Positions 10,698 to 21,523 of a DNA stretch of 64,000 nucleotides are shown here, one piece after another (the stretch's first letter is position 1; the number at the start of each line of letters is the position of its first letter). A program made the translations under genes and the position numbers. The notes below the pieces were generated by a model. It ran no database searches. It was not told the origin of the DNA and saw only the letters and a program-made list of their open reading frames with translations. The stretch lies in NCBI RefSeq assembly GCF_024323335.1, contig NC_066581.1, positions 351,172,409 to 351,236,408 of the forward strand, written 5' to 3'. Origin of the DNA: Lathyrus oleraceus (taxonomy: Eukaryota; Streptophyta; Magnoliopsida; Fabales; Fabaceae).

Positions 10698-13600
10698 TGT
10701 AGCGGTGTATTCGACGCTATATGATTTATTGATTAAACCATAAGCAAAGCATACAATGAATCGAGTCGCCACCGCACTTTTATTTATCCTAAGGACTGGT
10801 TAAAAAGCGAACAAAAACCTAAGAAGTTTTACACGTAGAAAACCAATAAAAAGATCAGAGAGTCTGGGTAAGGGGTAAATTACGCAATGGGAAGGTGTTA
10901 GGCACCCATCACGTCCTAGGTACTCCTAGGGAGCCCTTTTCACACTTGTTGTATAAAAATGTTTATTTGTTTTGACATATTGTGCAAACATGAATGGGAT
11001 GATGAGAAAAGAATATACAAGTTAGTTATTTTTTGTGTTTGAACGGATGAACCCGTTGCCTACGTACCTTCCATCAAAGGTAAGGATCAAAACGCCGTAG
11101 TTCGGCTAAAAGATTTCCAAAAATTAGTGAGTTTATTTTAAAACACAAGCATTAAGGCTTTTCATTACCAATGGGAGAAAACTCAACCCGAATCAACAAT
11201 CCACCATGCGAGGACGGCTTCAACATACTAGTGAGGGGTTAACCCTATAATAAGTATGGAAGACTTACAATCAACTCACTAAGGATAAGGTAAGATTTAC
11301 ATCAACCACTATGGTAATTAAAACCTAAGGCTAATGCATGAAAACATATTAACAGTGGACAAGGCCATAAAACAATTGAATGTGTGAGGTTAATTGATTA
11401 TGAGTATTCACAAAATATGGTCAAGGTATGATTAAGATTGATTCAAAGAAGTGTTATGAAAAGTGAAGTTTGAAAAGTCAAGGACTTATGGTCCAAGTTT
11501 CTAATTTGAAAAGAGATGAGAATGTTTGCACAACATGCATTTACAAGTTTTTAAAAGTCAACAAGTGAAAAGGGGTTTTGAAACAAAAAGGGTGTGGATG
11601 ATGGAATGTAAAACTTCCTAGAAGTTCACCTCTTGAAATCATATAGAAGATGATTCAAGTGTGTCCTTAAGAATGAGGCAACAAAGCAAGTAAGCAAATA
11701 AAAGCAAGGTGATACCGGATGCCATCAATGGACTTATACCAATCTCACAAACAAAAGCGGATACCGGATACCAATAAATGGATTTACACCAATCTCCTAA
11801 AACAAAAACAATGATACCGGATGCCATCAATGGACTTATACCAATCTCACAAAGCAAAAGCGGATATCGGATACCAATAAATGGGTTTACACCAATCTCC
11901 TAAGGTAAAATAAAACTTGGAAGTCAGATGCCAATCTATCTGGACTTATACCAACCTCCAAAGGATGATCATGGGAGTACAAATGCCAACAACATGGTCT
12001 TACAATTGCATCCTCACATACAACAAACAAACAAGCATTTAAGCAATGGACATGAGTAGCCAAGTGAGATGGTCTTACACTCTATCCCTTCCAAATCACA
12101 AGAACAATGGCCAATGAATGGACTTACAGTTGTCCTCAATGGGTAAACTCAAACAAACCACAAGGGTATGCAATAATGATCATGCTATAATGAACAATTA
12201 ATGATGATAAATGCACAAAGGCAATCAAGCAAATATGTACAAATGCAACAAACAATCAATCAAACAAAGTCATTTAGCACCCACTATAACCAAACAATCA
12301 GGCTCAATCAAAGGGTTAGACTTAAAAAGTCAACTGGAATAGGGTAAATGGTGCTCTTAACCTTGACATTGAGAGCCAAGGTGAAGCAGATGAAAGGATA
12401 TGAGGGGTGTGCCTCATCACTCTTATCCCTGGTCAGGGAGAGCATTGAATATCAGAAGGTGTGGTAGTTCAGAAAGATGGAACTCTCTCCACAAATTAAA
12501 GACTCGATAGATCTTGGGTTTTTACTCACTATGCATCAACACATGTGGTGTGAGCAAGGTGAGTGACTCACAGAATAGTAGGAGATAGGCTACATATCTC
12601 TTTTGTCTACCAATTGCCTCACATGAGGTCTTTTCCTGCTTGGGGACAAAGTTAAACAATCACAAACATTGCCTCTTAAGGAGGACTTCAGACAGGTGCC
12701 TGGCTAAGTAACAAGCCAGGTCCTCCAGATTACATGGAGACAAGAGAGTCTACCTCAATGCTTAAGCAAAGCAAAGCAATAGCAAGTTCTCGAAGGAACT
12801 AAAGCAACTATGGTACCTCTTGGAGATGCAACTCTGGTTTTCGTGCGAATCAAGCCTCCAATTGCAAAAACAGATGGCCTATGATGTTGTAGAGGATGAA
12901 TGCAAGTGGAATCTTAGCTCAGCAGTGCTTGATGATGAAGAAACTTCAAAATGCCATGGATGAGCAAGGTTCCAACAGTCGCGATTTAGCCAAGTTCTTC
13001 CGCAATTCTCCTTCAACAGTTGTCGAATTATACCTGCCAATGACAAACACTACAAGAATAAGCACGAAGCACAGTGAAATTTGATGAATCAAAGTGAAAA
13101 AAGTGTGAGAAAAGTTGAGAGAATTTTTGGAGATTTTTGATTTGGATCTGAAATTCTGATTGTGGATGCTGAATTTCTGTTATGATTAAGGCTATATAGT
13201 TCTGTTAATCCAACTGTTAAACATGATTAAGCAAATTGGAAATGGATTAGTGAGATGCTCATGTTATGTCATTTGGCCAAAATTCCCCTTTTTCAATTTG
13301 AACCAATGGAACAGTGAAATTCATGTTTAAGAAAACCCAATTTTCTGTTTGAAAGCCATTTGAATTGATTTGGCATGAAAATTGCATGTACTTTTCAAAT
13401 TCATTATTTTTCCCACCAAAACTTAATTGGTTCACTTGAAAAATGACCTTTTTATGTGATGCTTTTTGATGAAATGTGATGATGGATCATGATAGTTCAT
13501 GTCAAATGGGATTTGTTCAAAAAAGAATCACCCAATTTGGCCAAATGGTTCAAGAGTTATGCCTCCTTGAAGTTCAACTTTTTCTGAAAATGATTTGATC

Positions 13601-14336
13601 ATAACTTGCCAACCACACGTGAGAAATGAGTGTTCTTGGACTTTTTGGAAAGGTGAGAGCAAGATCTTCAACTTTCATGTTGGAAAAAATTTGATTTGAA
13701 GCTTGCTTGATGATGTAAAGTTGAGGAGAAGGACTTTCCATTTTGGGCAGTTGAAAATTACAGGTCTTTACTATTTTGGGAAACTTTTTGTCTGACGTCA
13801 AGTCCTTCACTGTGGATGTTTGACAGGTTATATGAGGCTTGTATGGACATGAATGAGACCTTTCCAACCATCTCACACCCTCAAATCCCTGATTAAATGC
13901 ACAGTTGACCACAATTGACTTTGCTAGGGTTTTGGTTGACTGAGCCATGTTCTGCTGAATTTCAAGTCTCTACCACTTGAGATCTTGATACCAAATGATG
14001 TCACAACTCATATGAACTCTTAATGAATGATCATGGTGCCCAAATTCTTCAAGAATGGCCACCATCCATTGCTCAATGAATGATTTGACTGTCTTGACCT
14101 AGTTTGCTTCATCTGCAAGTAACATGGTTATATGACAATATTTTTGTACTTTTGGTTAGTAAACAAATGAAAAGCAATGATATACAAATGCTAAACATGC
14201 TTGGTGATCAAGAACCACACTCACAATGATAACCCACCCAATAGGAGGGAGGTAAGGTGTACAATGATCCTTGAGGCAAATGAATGATATGATATGATAT
14301 GATGAGGGATCTTAGGGCAAAAATTGGGGTCTTACA
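10698..14336 (-). repeat. Shared (middle) LTR of element C, 3639 bp
   Basis: Ends TGTAGCGGTG (plus, 10698) and GGTCTTACA (14336). It matches the LTR at 21524-25088 almost throughout, with scattered substitutions and one 74-bp length difference near 14150. An internal array at about 11709-11905 has units around ATACCGGATGCCATCAATGG and ATACCGGATACCAATAAATG, alternating roughly every 55-60 bp. No real ORF. The central part differs from LTRs A and B, so C belongs to another Ogre subfamily. Confidence 0.9.
10763..10930 (-). promoter_or_regulatory. LTR 3' module in C, left LTR
   Basis: Sense order: CCTAGG-AGTA-CCTAGG hairpin (10930-10915), AATAAA (10784-10779), TGGCGACTC (10771-10763), LTR end at 10698. 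Confidence 0.6.
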
Positions 14337-17300
14337 GATGCCCCTATTTAAGGTCATTCTAGCCGGAGAATTGAAGTTTAGAAATCTTCATATCGACGCG
14401 GTAGAATGGGCTTAAATAACAGTAATGAGACAAATTTTGGTCCCTAAGAGACCTCATGATGCGAATGTATGCATGCGAAAGACACAAACTCTGTGGGGAA
14501 TATGATTCACACAGAAGAACAGACGATCCGTCGGAGTATTACACTCACCAGGAACAGAGACTCTAACAGGACTCTTGCGGACTCTTATTGGGGATAATAA
14601 AATGAAAAAGAAAGCGTGAGCAGGACACGACTCTGATTTAGGGAAACAAAACTGGCACAATGTGCGCAAGACACGACTCGATCGGACTGGAGACCTCACT
14701 GGGGAAAAGAAAGGACTCACACTGGGGAACAAAAGATTCCAAAGGGCAAACCTCCATTGGAAAGACAACAAGCTGACTCAAACTATCCACAAAGGATACT
14801 TCGGATAAAAATCCGGACTCGGACCAGGAAAAGATCCACAAAGAATCTCCCTGCCGGGAAAATGCATATACTGGGGAAAACACCAATATAGCAAAAGGGT
14901 AAAATCACAACAAGAAATCCCACTGGAGAAGGTCTAACAAAGAGATTCTCCTGGGGAAAAGCAACAAGATGAGGTGTTACCTGTATAAGGATAACAAACT
15001 CAGGAAGAATGAATATCTAAGACCGGTATAAGGGTGAGAGATATCAATCAACCAACATCTGAGAAAGACCTGAAAAAGGTACATAAACTCAGGGAAATCT
15101 GACTCCGCAAGGGACCAAGGTCATAATAGGGAGCAGAAAGGAAGGAACACCAGGGATACCGAGGTATATAATAGGCGACCGACCGAAACGTGAATTGGTA
15201 TATATGCCAAGACACTCATCATCCTGAAGAAAGCTAGAAAAGCAGACTTGTTTATAGGATGGATATTCGATTCCACAAGGAATATGAATCTTACTCTGCG
15301 GAGAAAACAATCAAAAGATTGATCCAAGAGTGTATGAGACATATTATTCATTACCGGCAGACCGTGAATAATATACTCGAAAAGGAAGAGACACCAGAGA
15401 TACCGGAGTATATACTAGGTGACCTACCAAAGACGTGAATTGGTATATATGCCAAAACACTCATCATCCGAAAGGAGGGCTTGAAAAAGCAAATCGACTT
15501 ACAGGATGGACATTCGAATCCACAACAGGAAAGCGAATCTTACTCAACTGGGGACACAAATCCAAAGAGTGCATGAGATACAATATCCATTACCGTCAGA
15601 ACATGGATAGAATACTCGCATGAGATATATCATCTATTACCGGCGGACCGTGGATAATACACTCGCATGGTAAGAAACACCAAGGATACCGGTTACTGGG
15701 TAGATAATAGGTGATCTACCGAAAATGTGAATTGGTATATATGCCAAAACACTCATCATCCAAAACACAAACTGGTTAAAGGATGGGTATTCGATTCTAC
15801 AAAGAATACGAATCTTACTCTACTGGGGAAGATCAACAAAGGACTCCAACCAAAGAGTGAAAGAGATATATTATTCATTACCGGCAGACCGTGAATAATA
15901 CTCGAAAAGGAAGAGGCACCAGAGATACCGAAGTATATAATAGGTGACTAACCCAAGGAGAGACAATCGATACCAAGCATCCGGGTAAACGAAAGACAAC
16001 TCAAAGGGATAAATTGCAAGCATCCGGCAATCATCCGAAACAACAAATATTCGACTCCGCAAATGGAATAACGAATCTTACTCTACTAGGGAAACACAAA
16101 AGGCTTCGACTGAAGAGTGCATGAGATATATTATCCATTACCGTCAGAACGTGGATAACACACTCGCATGGAAGATTATCCACAACCGGTTACTGGGTTA
16201 ACAAAGGATAAATCGACCGAAAAGAAAGGCATCGGGATACCAGCACTAGGTATATAATGATGACCAATCAAAGGGAGCAACAATCATTACCGAGCAAACG
16301 GGTAAATGAAAGGCGATCCGCTGGGAATGAATTGCAAGTATACGACAATTATCCAGAAGACAACTTGCTGGGGATACAATTGCTAGCAACCGGCAATCAT
16401 CCACAAGCAAAGGGAGGAATATCAACATCAAATATTGAATGAAGATAACCACAAAGAGTAACCATCATCGGTTAGGATGAACAACAAGGTTAACTCTGCA
16501 AAAGAGAGAAATTAGGGTTTACAACTACCAAACACGGGGTAGAATACCATACTCTGGTGGGAATAAACACAAATTAGGGTTTACATCTACCGAATACTGG
16601 GTAGAAGACCAACAACTCTGCGTGGGGATGGAACGAATCACAAATCCGCACGGGAAACAAAATAGGGTTTATAATAAACCACAAACTGCTGGAGAGCAGG
16701 CAAATAGGATTTACGACTACCGACTACTGGGTAGAAGACCAACAACTCTTGCTTGAGGAATAAAAGGTATATAACCACAAATTCCGCCAAGAAGCAAGAA
16801 CATAGGACTTACAACTACCGGTTACTGGGTAGAGGCCCAACAAAACTCCGCTGGGGATAAACGAATTGATGCCGGTTACCGGGCAAATCATTCATTTCTT
16901 CCACAGGGAAGCACAAGAAACAGCTGACAAAATGCCAATTCGGGATTGATCCGAAAAGACAGACTGAATCAAAACACGTCCTATGAGGATATAACTCAAT
17001 AGGAAAATCCATCCCAATATATGTGTTGGGAGGAAACGGAAGAAACCGTCATCCACGAGGACATATCTCAGTGGGGAACTGCAGAAGGAAAGACAGACAC
17101 TTTCTGTTTATGGGCTGACTCTATATGGAGAGATTAACCACCCAACATCTGCATGGGAAGATCTATAAAGAGATCTACAAAACCCATAGCAAGAGATATA
17201 TGGCAAAAAAATGCAACATGAATATCTGAATGTTTTATGATTATGCGTGAATATGCGTGATTTGTGTTTGATGAATGCTGACAAAACAGACATATCTAAC

Positions 17301-18290
17301 ACAAACAGGCCCAGGAATCAAACGCCCGGTACTATACTTCCAGGGGAACCAATTGGAAAGCCAATCTGCTAGAGATCCACATGTTGTAAAGCAAAGATCT
17401 GCGGGTACTGCAGGGGATCAGGAGAATCCTGAGGATATCTGCAGGGAATCCCAGCATCAACTGAGAAACAAGAGTTCATGGCTCAACCAAGAACTGCTGC
17501 AAAAGCAACTCCAAACAACTCCGGGGAACCACCCACTGAAGGAGAATCATCCGAGTAGAATCTAACTGCACAAGCAACTCTACTGGGGAAAACTGTCATC
17601 TATCCTTTCGGAGAACAAACCAATGAGGGAGAAAGCACCACACAAGTAGATTCTGCAACAAGCCACTCTACTCGGGGAGAAAATACATCCGACGGATCAC
17701 ACAAGTAGATTCTGCAATAAGTCACTCTATTGAGGATCAAAAGTAATCAGGAAATCACTCCAATCTTTGGGATGCTAGAGCCACCAAACGACCCTTACTG
17801 GGGATTTAGAGAGCTTTCAACAGGCAGAAACTGCCACAACAACCATTCTGCAGACTAAGCTGAGAAAAATGGAAAGCAACCATGCTGAGGAGAGACATAA
17901 CAACTCTGCTGGTGACTGCACTGGGGAGAGACTACTGCTGGAGAAGAACGCGAAGTCTTCAACAACATTTCTGCTTGCGACTATACTGGGGAACAACCCC
18001 ACCAACAGCTCTGCTTGCGACAATGCTGGGGAAAGCGGTAAAGTACTGGGATATCAATCCACCAACCACTGAATCTACCACGAGGAGAACACCCATGCTG
18101 GGGAGATTACTGCTGGAGAAGAAACGAAGTCTTCAACAACACTCTGCTTAGGGAACAACCCTAACAAAAGCTCTGCTTGGGGAGCAACCCCAACAAAAAG
18201 CAGGATAAAGAGGATACAACCAATGCCAGGAATATGAACGAATGTCTTACCTGTTGGAAATCATGCCACCCTTGGGAGAGCGCTGAGAGA
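14337..18290 (-). other. Element C 3' UTR with polypurine tract and degenerate tandem repeats
   Basis: The polypurine tract (TTAAATAGGGGCATC, minus strand, 14351-14337) abuts the LTR. The remainder is untranslated and built of degenerate repeats. A block containing GGTATATATGCCAA, then CACTCATCATCC, recurs at about 15197, 15442 and 15734 (roughly 245-290 bp apart). ACCGGTTACTGGGTA-like units recur near 15686, 16185 and 16816, and CTGGGGA-like units are dense between 16800 and 18200. Many short frames open on both strands but none is conserved as protein. It is the same kind of sequence as the 3' UTR of A (7337-8457 and 27726-29600). Confidence 0.75.
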
Positions 18291-18296
18291 TTCTTA

Positions 18297-18610
18297 AGTA
18301 TCCTTTCATCATTGTGAATGTTCACTTTGTTTAAAACAACAATTTGAAAATTTTATTTGTTTAAAACAACGACATTTTATCAATTAAAACATGCAAAACA
18401 TTTGTTGAATTGAAACAAATAAGAGTGCAAATAATTGGATAAAAGCTCAAATTTATTTGATGGAATGGTAGCCTGCAAATGGCAAGACTCCATAGATCTG
18501 TACAAATTTGAAATCAGTGATATATATTGGAAGAGGGCTACATTGAACATAATGATCCTTTCTCTACCAATTTGAATCTCGATGTATTCGAAGCTTCAGT
18601 TGATGACGAA
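18297..18610 (+). repeat. Inverted copy of intron/pol-exon junction in 3' UTR of C
   Basis: The plus strand contains TGTTCACTTTGTTTAAAAC (about 18318), also found at the start of the pol intron on the minus strand (about 19750). About 215 bp later it has CATTGAACATAATGATCC (from 18541), matching the first bases of the pol exon on the minus strand. In translation the plus strand gives IEHNDPFSTN...DVFEA against the minus-strand pol IEHNDPTPSPN...FVFEA. The two copies are in opposite orientation, so one transcript carries both sense and antisense segments. The order of the shared blocks is the same; the intron-like middle is only weakly similar. Confidence 0.6.
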
Positions 18611-18674
18611 AAGGCAGCTGCGGAACAGAAAGTCTTGTCAGGATGCAGTTACTTGCCAAATCCCTAATTTTTGC

Positions 18675-18820
18675 CTAGATTGCCCCAGGGTGAGGTACTC
18701 AATCTAGCGGGATGCAAATTTATTTTTTCAAGTCTCTAATTTTTGCCTGGATTACCCTTGCAGGTTATCCACCGAGACGCTCATTTTTGCCTAAGCCGCC
18801 CTTTCGGGTTTTCAACTTAG
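18675..18820 (-). other. Conserved stem-loop series after integrase (C)
   Basis: Three hairpins in element sense. HP1 at 18820-18791 (CTAAGTTG pairing with CGGCTTAG, inner CCC-GAAA-GGG). HP2 at 18770-18749 (GGAT/ATCC with inner ACC/GGGT). HP3 at 18707-18675 (CTAGATTG/CAATCTAG, perfect 8 bp). HP1 is followed by GGCAAAAATGAG; HP2 and HP3 by GGCAAAAATTAG. Equivalent hairpins are in A, D and E. Confidence 0.55.
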
Positions 18821-18856
18821 CGAGCCATTCTGTTTTTCATTTGCATATACTTTTTT

Positions 18857-19195
18857 TTAGGCAAAGTATTTCTTGACTGCATCTGAATTCACAGGACGAG
18901 TGAAATCCTCCCCATCCATTGTTGTAAGCATCAAAGCACCGCCTGAAAAGGCTCTCTTAACAACATATGGACCCTCATAGTTTGGAGTCCACTTGCCCCT
19001 GGAATCGGGCACGAAAGACAAGACTTTCTTGAGCACGAGGTCACCTTCTCGGAACACACGAGGCTTGACCTTCTTATCGAATGCTTTCTTCATTCTCTGC
19101 TGATATAACTGACCATGGCACATGGCAGTCAATCGCTTCTCTTCAATCAAATTCAGCTGGCCATAACGACTCTGAATCCATTCAACATCAGTCAA
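18857..19195 (-). pseudogene. pol: Ogre integrase C-terminal fragment (element C)
   Basis: The 112-residue frame (VEWIQSRYGQLNLIEEKR through KVKPRVFREGDLVLKKVL to VNSDAVKKYFA, stop at 18857) matches the C-terminal 110 residues of the integrase at 30191-31501 almost residue for residue. The zinc-binding and catalytic parts are missing. Homology ends at about 19195, followed by an A-rich stretch (sense) up to 19320 that matches no coding region, so a deletion removed RT, RNase H and the integrase core. Confidence 0.9.
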
Positions 19196-19321
19196 CTAGG
19201 GACTTGAGGGTATAATTTTTCTTTTTTCTTTTTGAAAAAATTTTGAAATTTTTTTCCTGATTTTTGATTTTTTCATCTTTTTCACCCTCTTTTTTTTTTA
19301 CATTACATTTGTAATGCCCCA

Positions 19322-19493
19322 GTTTGACTGTTTTGCTGATTCTCATGATACAGCTGAACGAGCTTTTTTGGTGCTCAAGAAGGCGGGTAATCTCATCAGG
19401 AATCCCCTTCAACATCATCCTCTGCTTCGAATACAAAGAATTCAAGATTGGGAGATGGCGTTGGATCATTATGTTCAATGGGTTTAGAAATCC
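19322..19493 (-). pseudogene. pol: Start of Ogre pol exon 2 (element C)
   Basis: From the predicted splice acceptor the minus strand reads PIEHNDPTPSPN, an acidic stretch, then IPDEITRLLEHQ, the linker that precedes reverse transcriptase in Ogre polyproteins. Frame identity beyond about 19330 is lost, and the RT itself is deleted. It is recognisable only as a linker. Confidence 0.7.
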
Positions 19494-19756
19494 CTGCATA
19501 ATGATTTTGGATAATGAAGAGCTTTTGAATTTAAACAAGCAAATCATTTATGCAGATGAAAAGATTGTTTTCTTGTTTTTCAGGGTTTTTTGTGATCACT
19601 GATTTCATGCAAAAGCAAAAAGTGAAAACAAATGGAAAAACAAATGTTTAACAATGCATTAACTGAATGAAACATCATTGTATTAAATGCTGCCAACAAT
19701 GTCATCACTTCTCCTTTTGGCATGGGAAAAGGGTTTTAAACAAAGTGAACAATTAC
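19494..19756 (-). other. Putative Ogre intron (263 bp)
   Basis: Ogre elements are known for an intron between protease and reverse transcriptase. Here the protease-side frame (NWVAVDVPTVIHRSE) ends in GA followed by GTAATTG (donor at 19756), and the pol-side frame resumes after TTATGCAG (acceptor ending at 19494). The segment is T-rich in sense and has stops in all frames I followed. Splice sites are predicted from sequence only. Confidence 0.65.
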
Positions 19757-20262
19757 TCTGATCTATGGATGACTGTAGGAACATCTACAGCGACCCAATT
19801 GTGGCAGACACCACCAGGAATGACGAAATTGTTCAAATCCTCTGCATCCTCTTCCAAGATAGCAGCAGCTTCTTCAGGTTGATCGTCGTGGATGAATCCT
19901 CCACTCGTGAACAAACCTTGCTCATTAAATGCCCCAGAACAGTAGCCAATGCCAGCCCGGGATCTATTGTCTTCAAGCTCAATCACCTTCCCCAAACCAG
20001 CAACTGCACCACATTCAATGGCCAGTTTCGCATCTTTGTAGGAAGAAAATGAAGGAGACTTCTTCTCAATTGGTTCATCAATAGATAAAGCTTGGAACGG
20101 AGTTCCAACTTCATCCTCAGCGTCAATATATGAGACAAGTGGCTAACCAGGAATAAATCCATCAAAAGCACTTAGTCCGGCGAATTATCCTCGAGTTCAC
20201 AGCTCTCTTGCTCAATATGATCCATCAATCTGGCAGAGACAACGCAATGTAGTACCGGCGAG
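19757..20262 (-). pseudogene. Fused gag start and protease-side fragment (element C)
   Basis: In element sense the region opens like the gag start (DHIEQES at about 20215, compare MEHLEQEN in F and A), then jumps to the segment after Ogre protease: VGTPFQALSIDEPIEKK, SYKDAKLAIECGAVAGLG, LEDNRSRAGIGY (a glycine-rich G-patch-like stretch), an acidic AAAILEEDAEDL, and NWVAVDVP at the intron donor. A TAG lies in frame near 20145. The gag core and protease active site are absent, so a deletion joined gag codon ~15 to the region behind protease. Confidence 0.75.
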
Positions 20263-21498
20263 GTGCGTCTTCAAAATAAATGAAGAGCACAGGGATCAGA
20301 CCACAGGACGGGAGACCGGAACAAAACACCCGCTTATGCAAATGATGCATGAAATGCTCGTGCATATGCTTGGTTTTTATTTCAAAGGGAACTCAAGGGT
20401 TTTACTTGCAAACCTTGAAATATTTACATTTTGATCGTATATGAGAATATCTCATCATATATATCAGGTGAAAAAATTTTCCCGGTTTTTCCATGTTTGA
20501 AAAGTTTTGCAAATAAACTCCTTTGAGTTCCTTGAAAATTTTCTTTTTATCTGATGATATGGATGCAGATGAATGCATGAATGCATGAATGCAACAATCA
20601 CACTCAAGGATCAAGCAAGTCACACCAGACAAAGGTCGTGGGAAAGCTCGTTGTATCCCTAATATCAATCATCCATTTTGGTGGATTTAGGTTTTCACCT
20701 TATCAACACCCAAGTTCCATTAATATTAACGGTACATGAACCGGCTCGAACATCCTTAATATCAATCATCCATTTTGGCGGATTATGGTTTTCACCTTAT
20801 CAACGCCCAAGTTCCATTGATATTAACGATGTTTGAACGACTCAACCACGAATCACGGGTTTGCTGAGAGTCACGAGCATGGAGTCTCGGTTAAGAACCA
20901 CCCAAAGGGAGTGTACTAGGGTTTAAACCTGCCAGACATGTTCTACCAGAGGTTCCCATAATCATCGTCCCATCTCTCGGATATTATCGGAGGAACGAAT
21001 ACTCGTATTCCAAAAATATTCTCAAGAGAGACTCTTATGAGTGTAGTATCGCGTAACAATCGCATAAGATCTTACATCTGAACGACCTTCGCACTACGTC
21101 CTAAAAATAGGCCAAGATGGGCTTGGTAAACTAAGGTCCTTGGCTTCTAAGGCACATGATTGAAAGAATAATGCCTAACCACAAATAACTTGTGTGACAT
21201 TACTAATCCAACATGACCTCCACCAAGTGAATGGACTCGCAAGTCAACTGGCTAAGGAATACTCCACCAGTCAACGAGACTGCGCCATTCTCCTATCCTA
21301 GAGTGCACTCGAGTTCGGGTATAGAACTCATCTCACAGAGATCACCAAAGCAAACAGCAATTGTATATCAAGCAATTCAAACATTACAATCAATACAGTT
21401 ATCCCAAATTGTACAAAAATATGTCAAATAACACATAAACAATTATCATACAACAAGGGTGAAAAGTAGGCAATACCACCAGGGAAGGTCTAATAAGA
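20263..21498 (-). other. 5' leader of element C
   Basis: Untranslated leader between the PBS and the gag remnant; ORF1 expected here is missing. It contains two imperfect ~97-bp direct repeats at about 20656-20752 and 20753-20850 (shared blocks AATATCAATCATCCATTTTG and TTTTCACCTTATCAAC). Small frames are not conserved. Confidence 0.7.
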
Positions 21499-21517
21499 AT
21501 CCCCAGCAGAGTCGCCA
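21499..21517 (-). other. Primer binding site of element C (tRNA-Arg type)
   Basis: Minus-strand TGGCGACTCTGCTGGGGAT, 6 nt from the end of the 5' LTR (21524). Same sequence as at 10673-10691 and 41582-41600. Confidence 0.9.
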
Positions 21518-21523
21518 CTTTTC

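Noticed and set aside
13574..13948. 124-residue minus-strand frame in the C LTR (copy at 24400-24774)
   Set aside because: Conserved between the two LTRs only because they are duplicates of one insertion; no recognisable domain.
14454..17565. Many 60-105-residue frames on both strands in the 3' UTR of C
   Set aside because: All fall in degenerate repeats, overlap each other and are not kept in the related 3' UTR of A.
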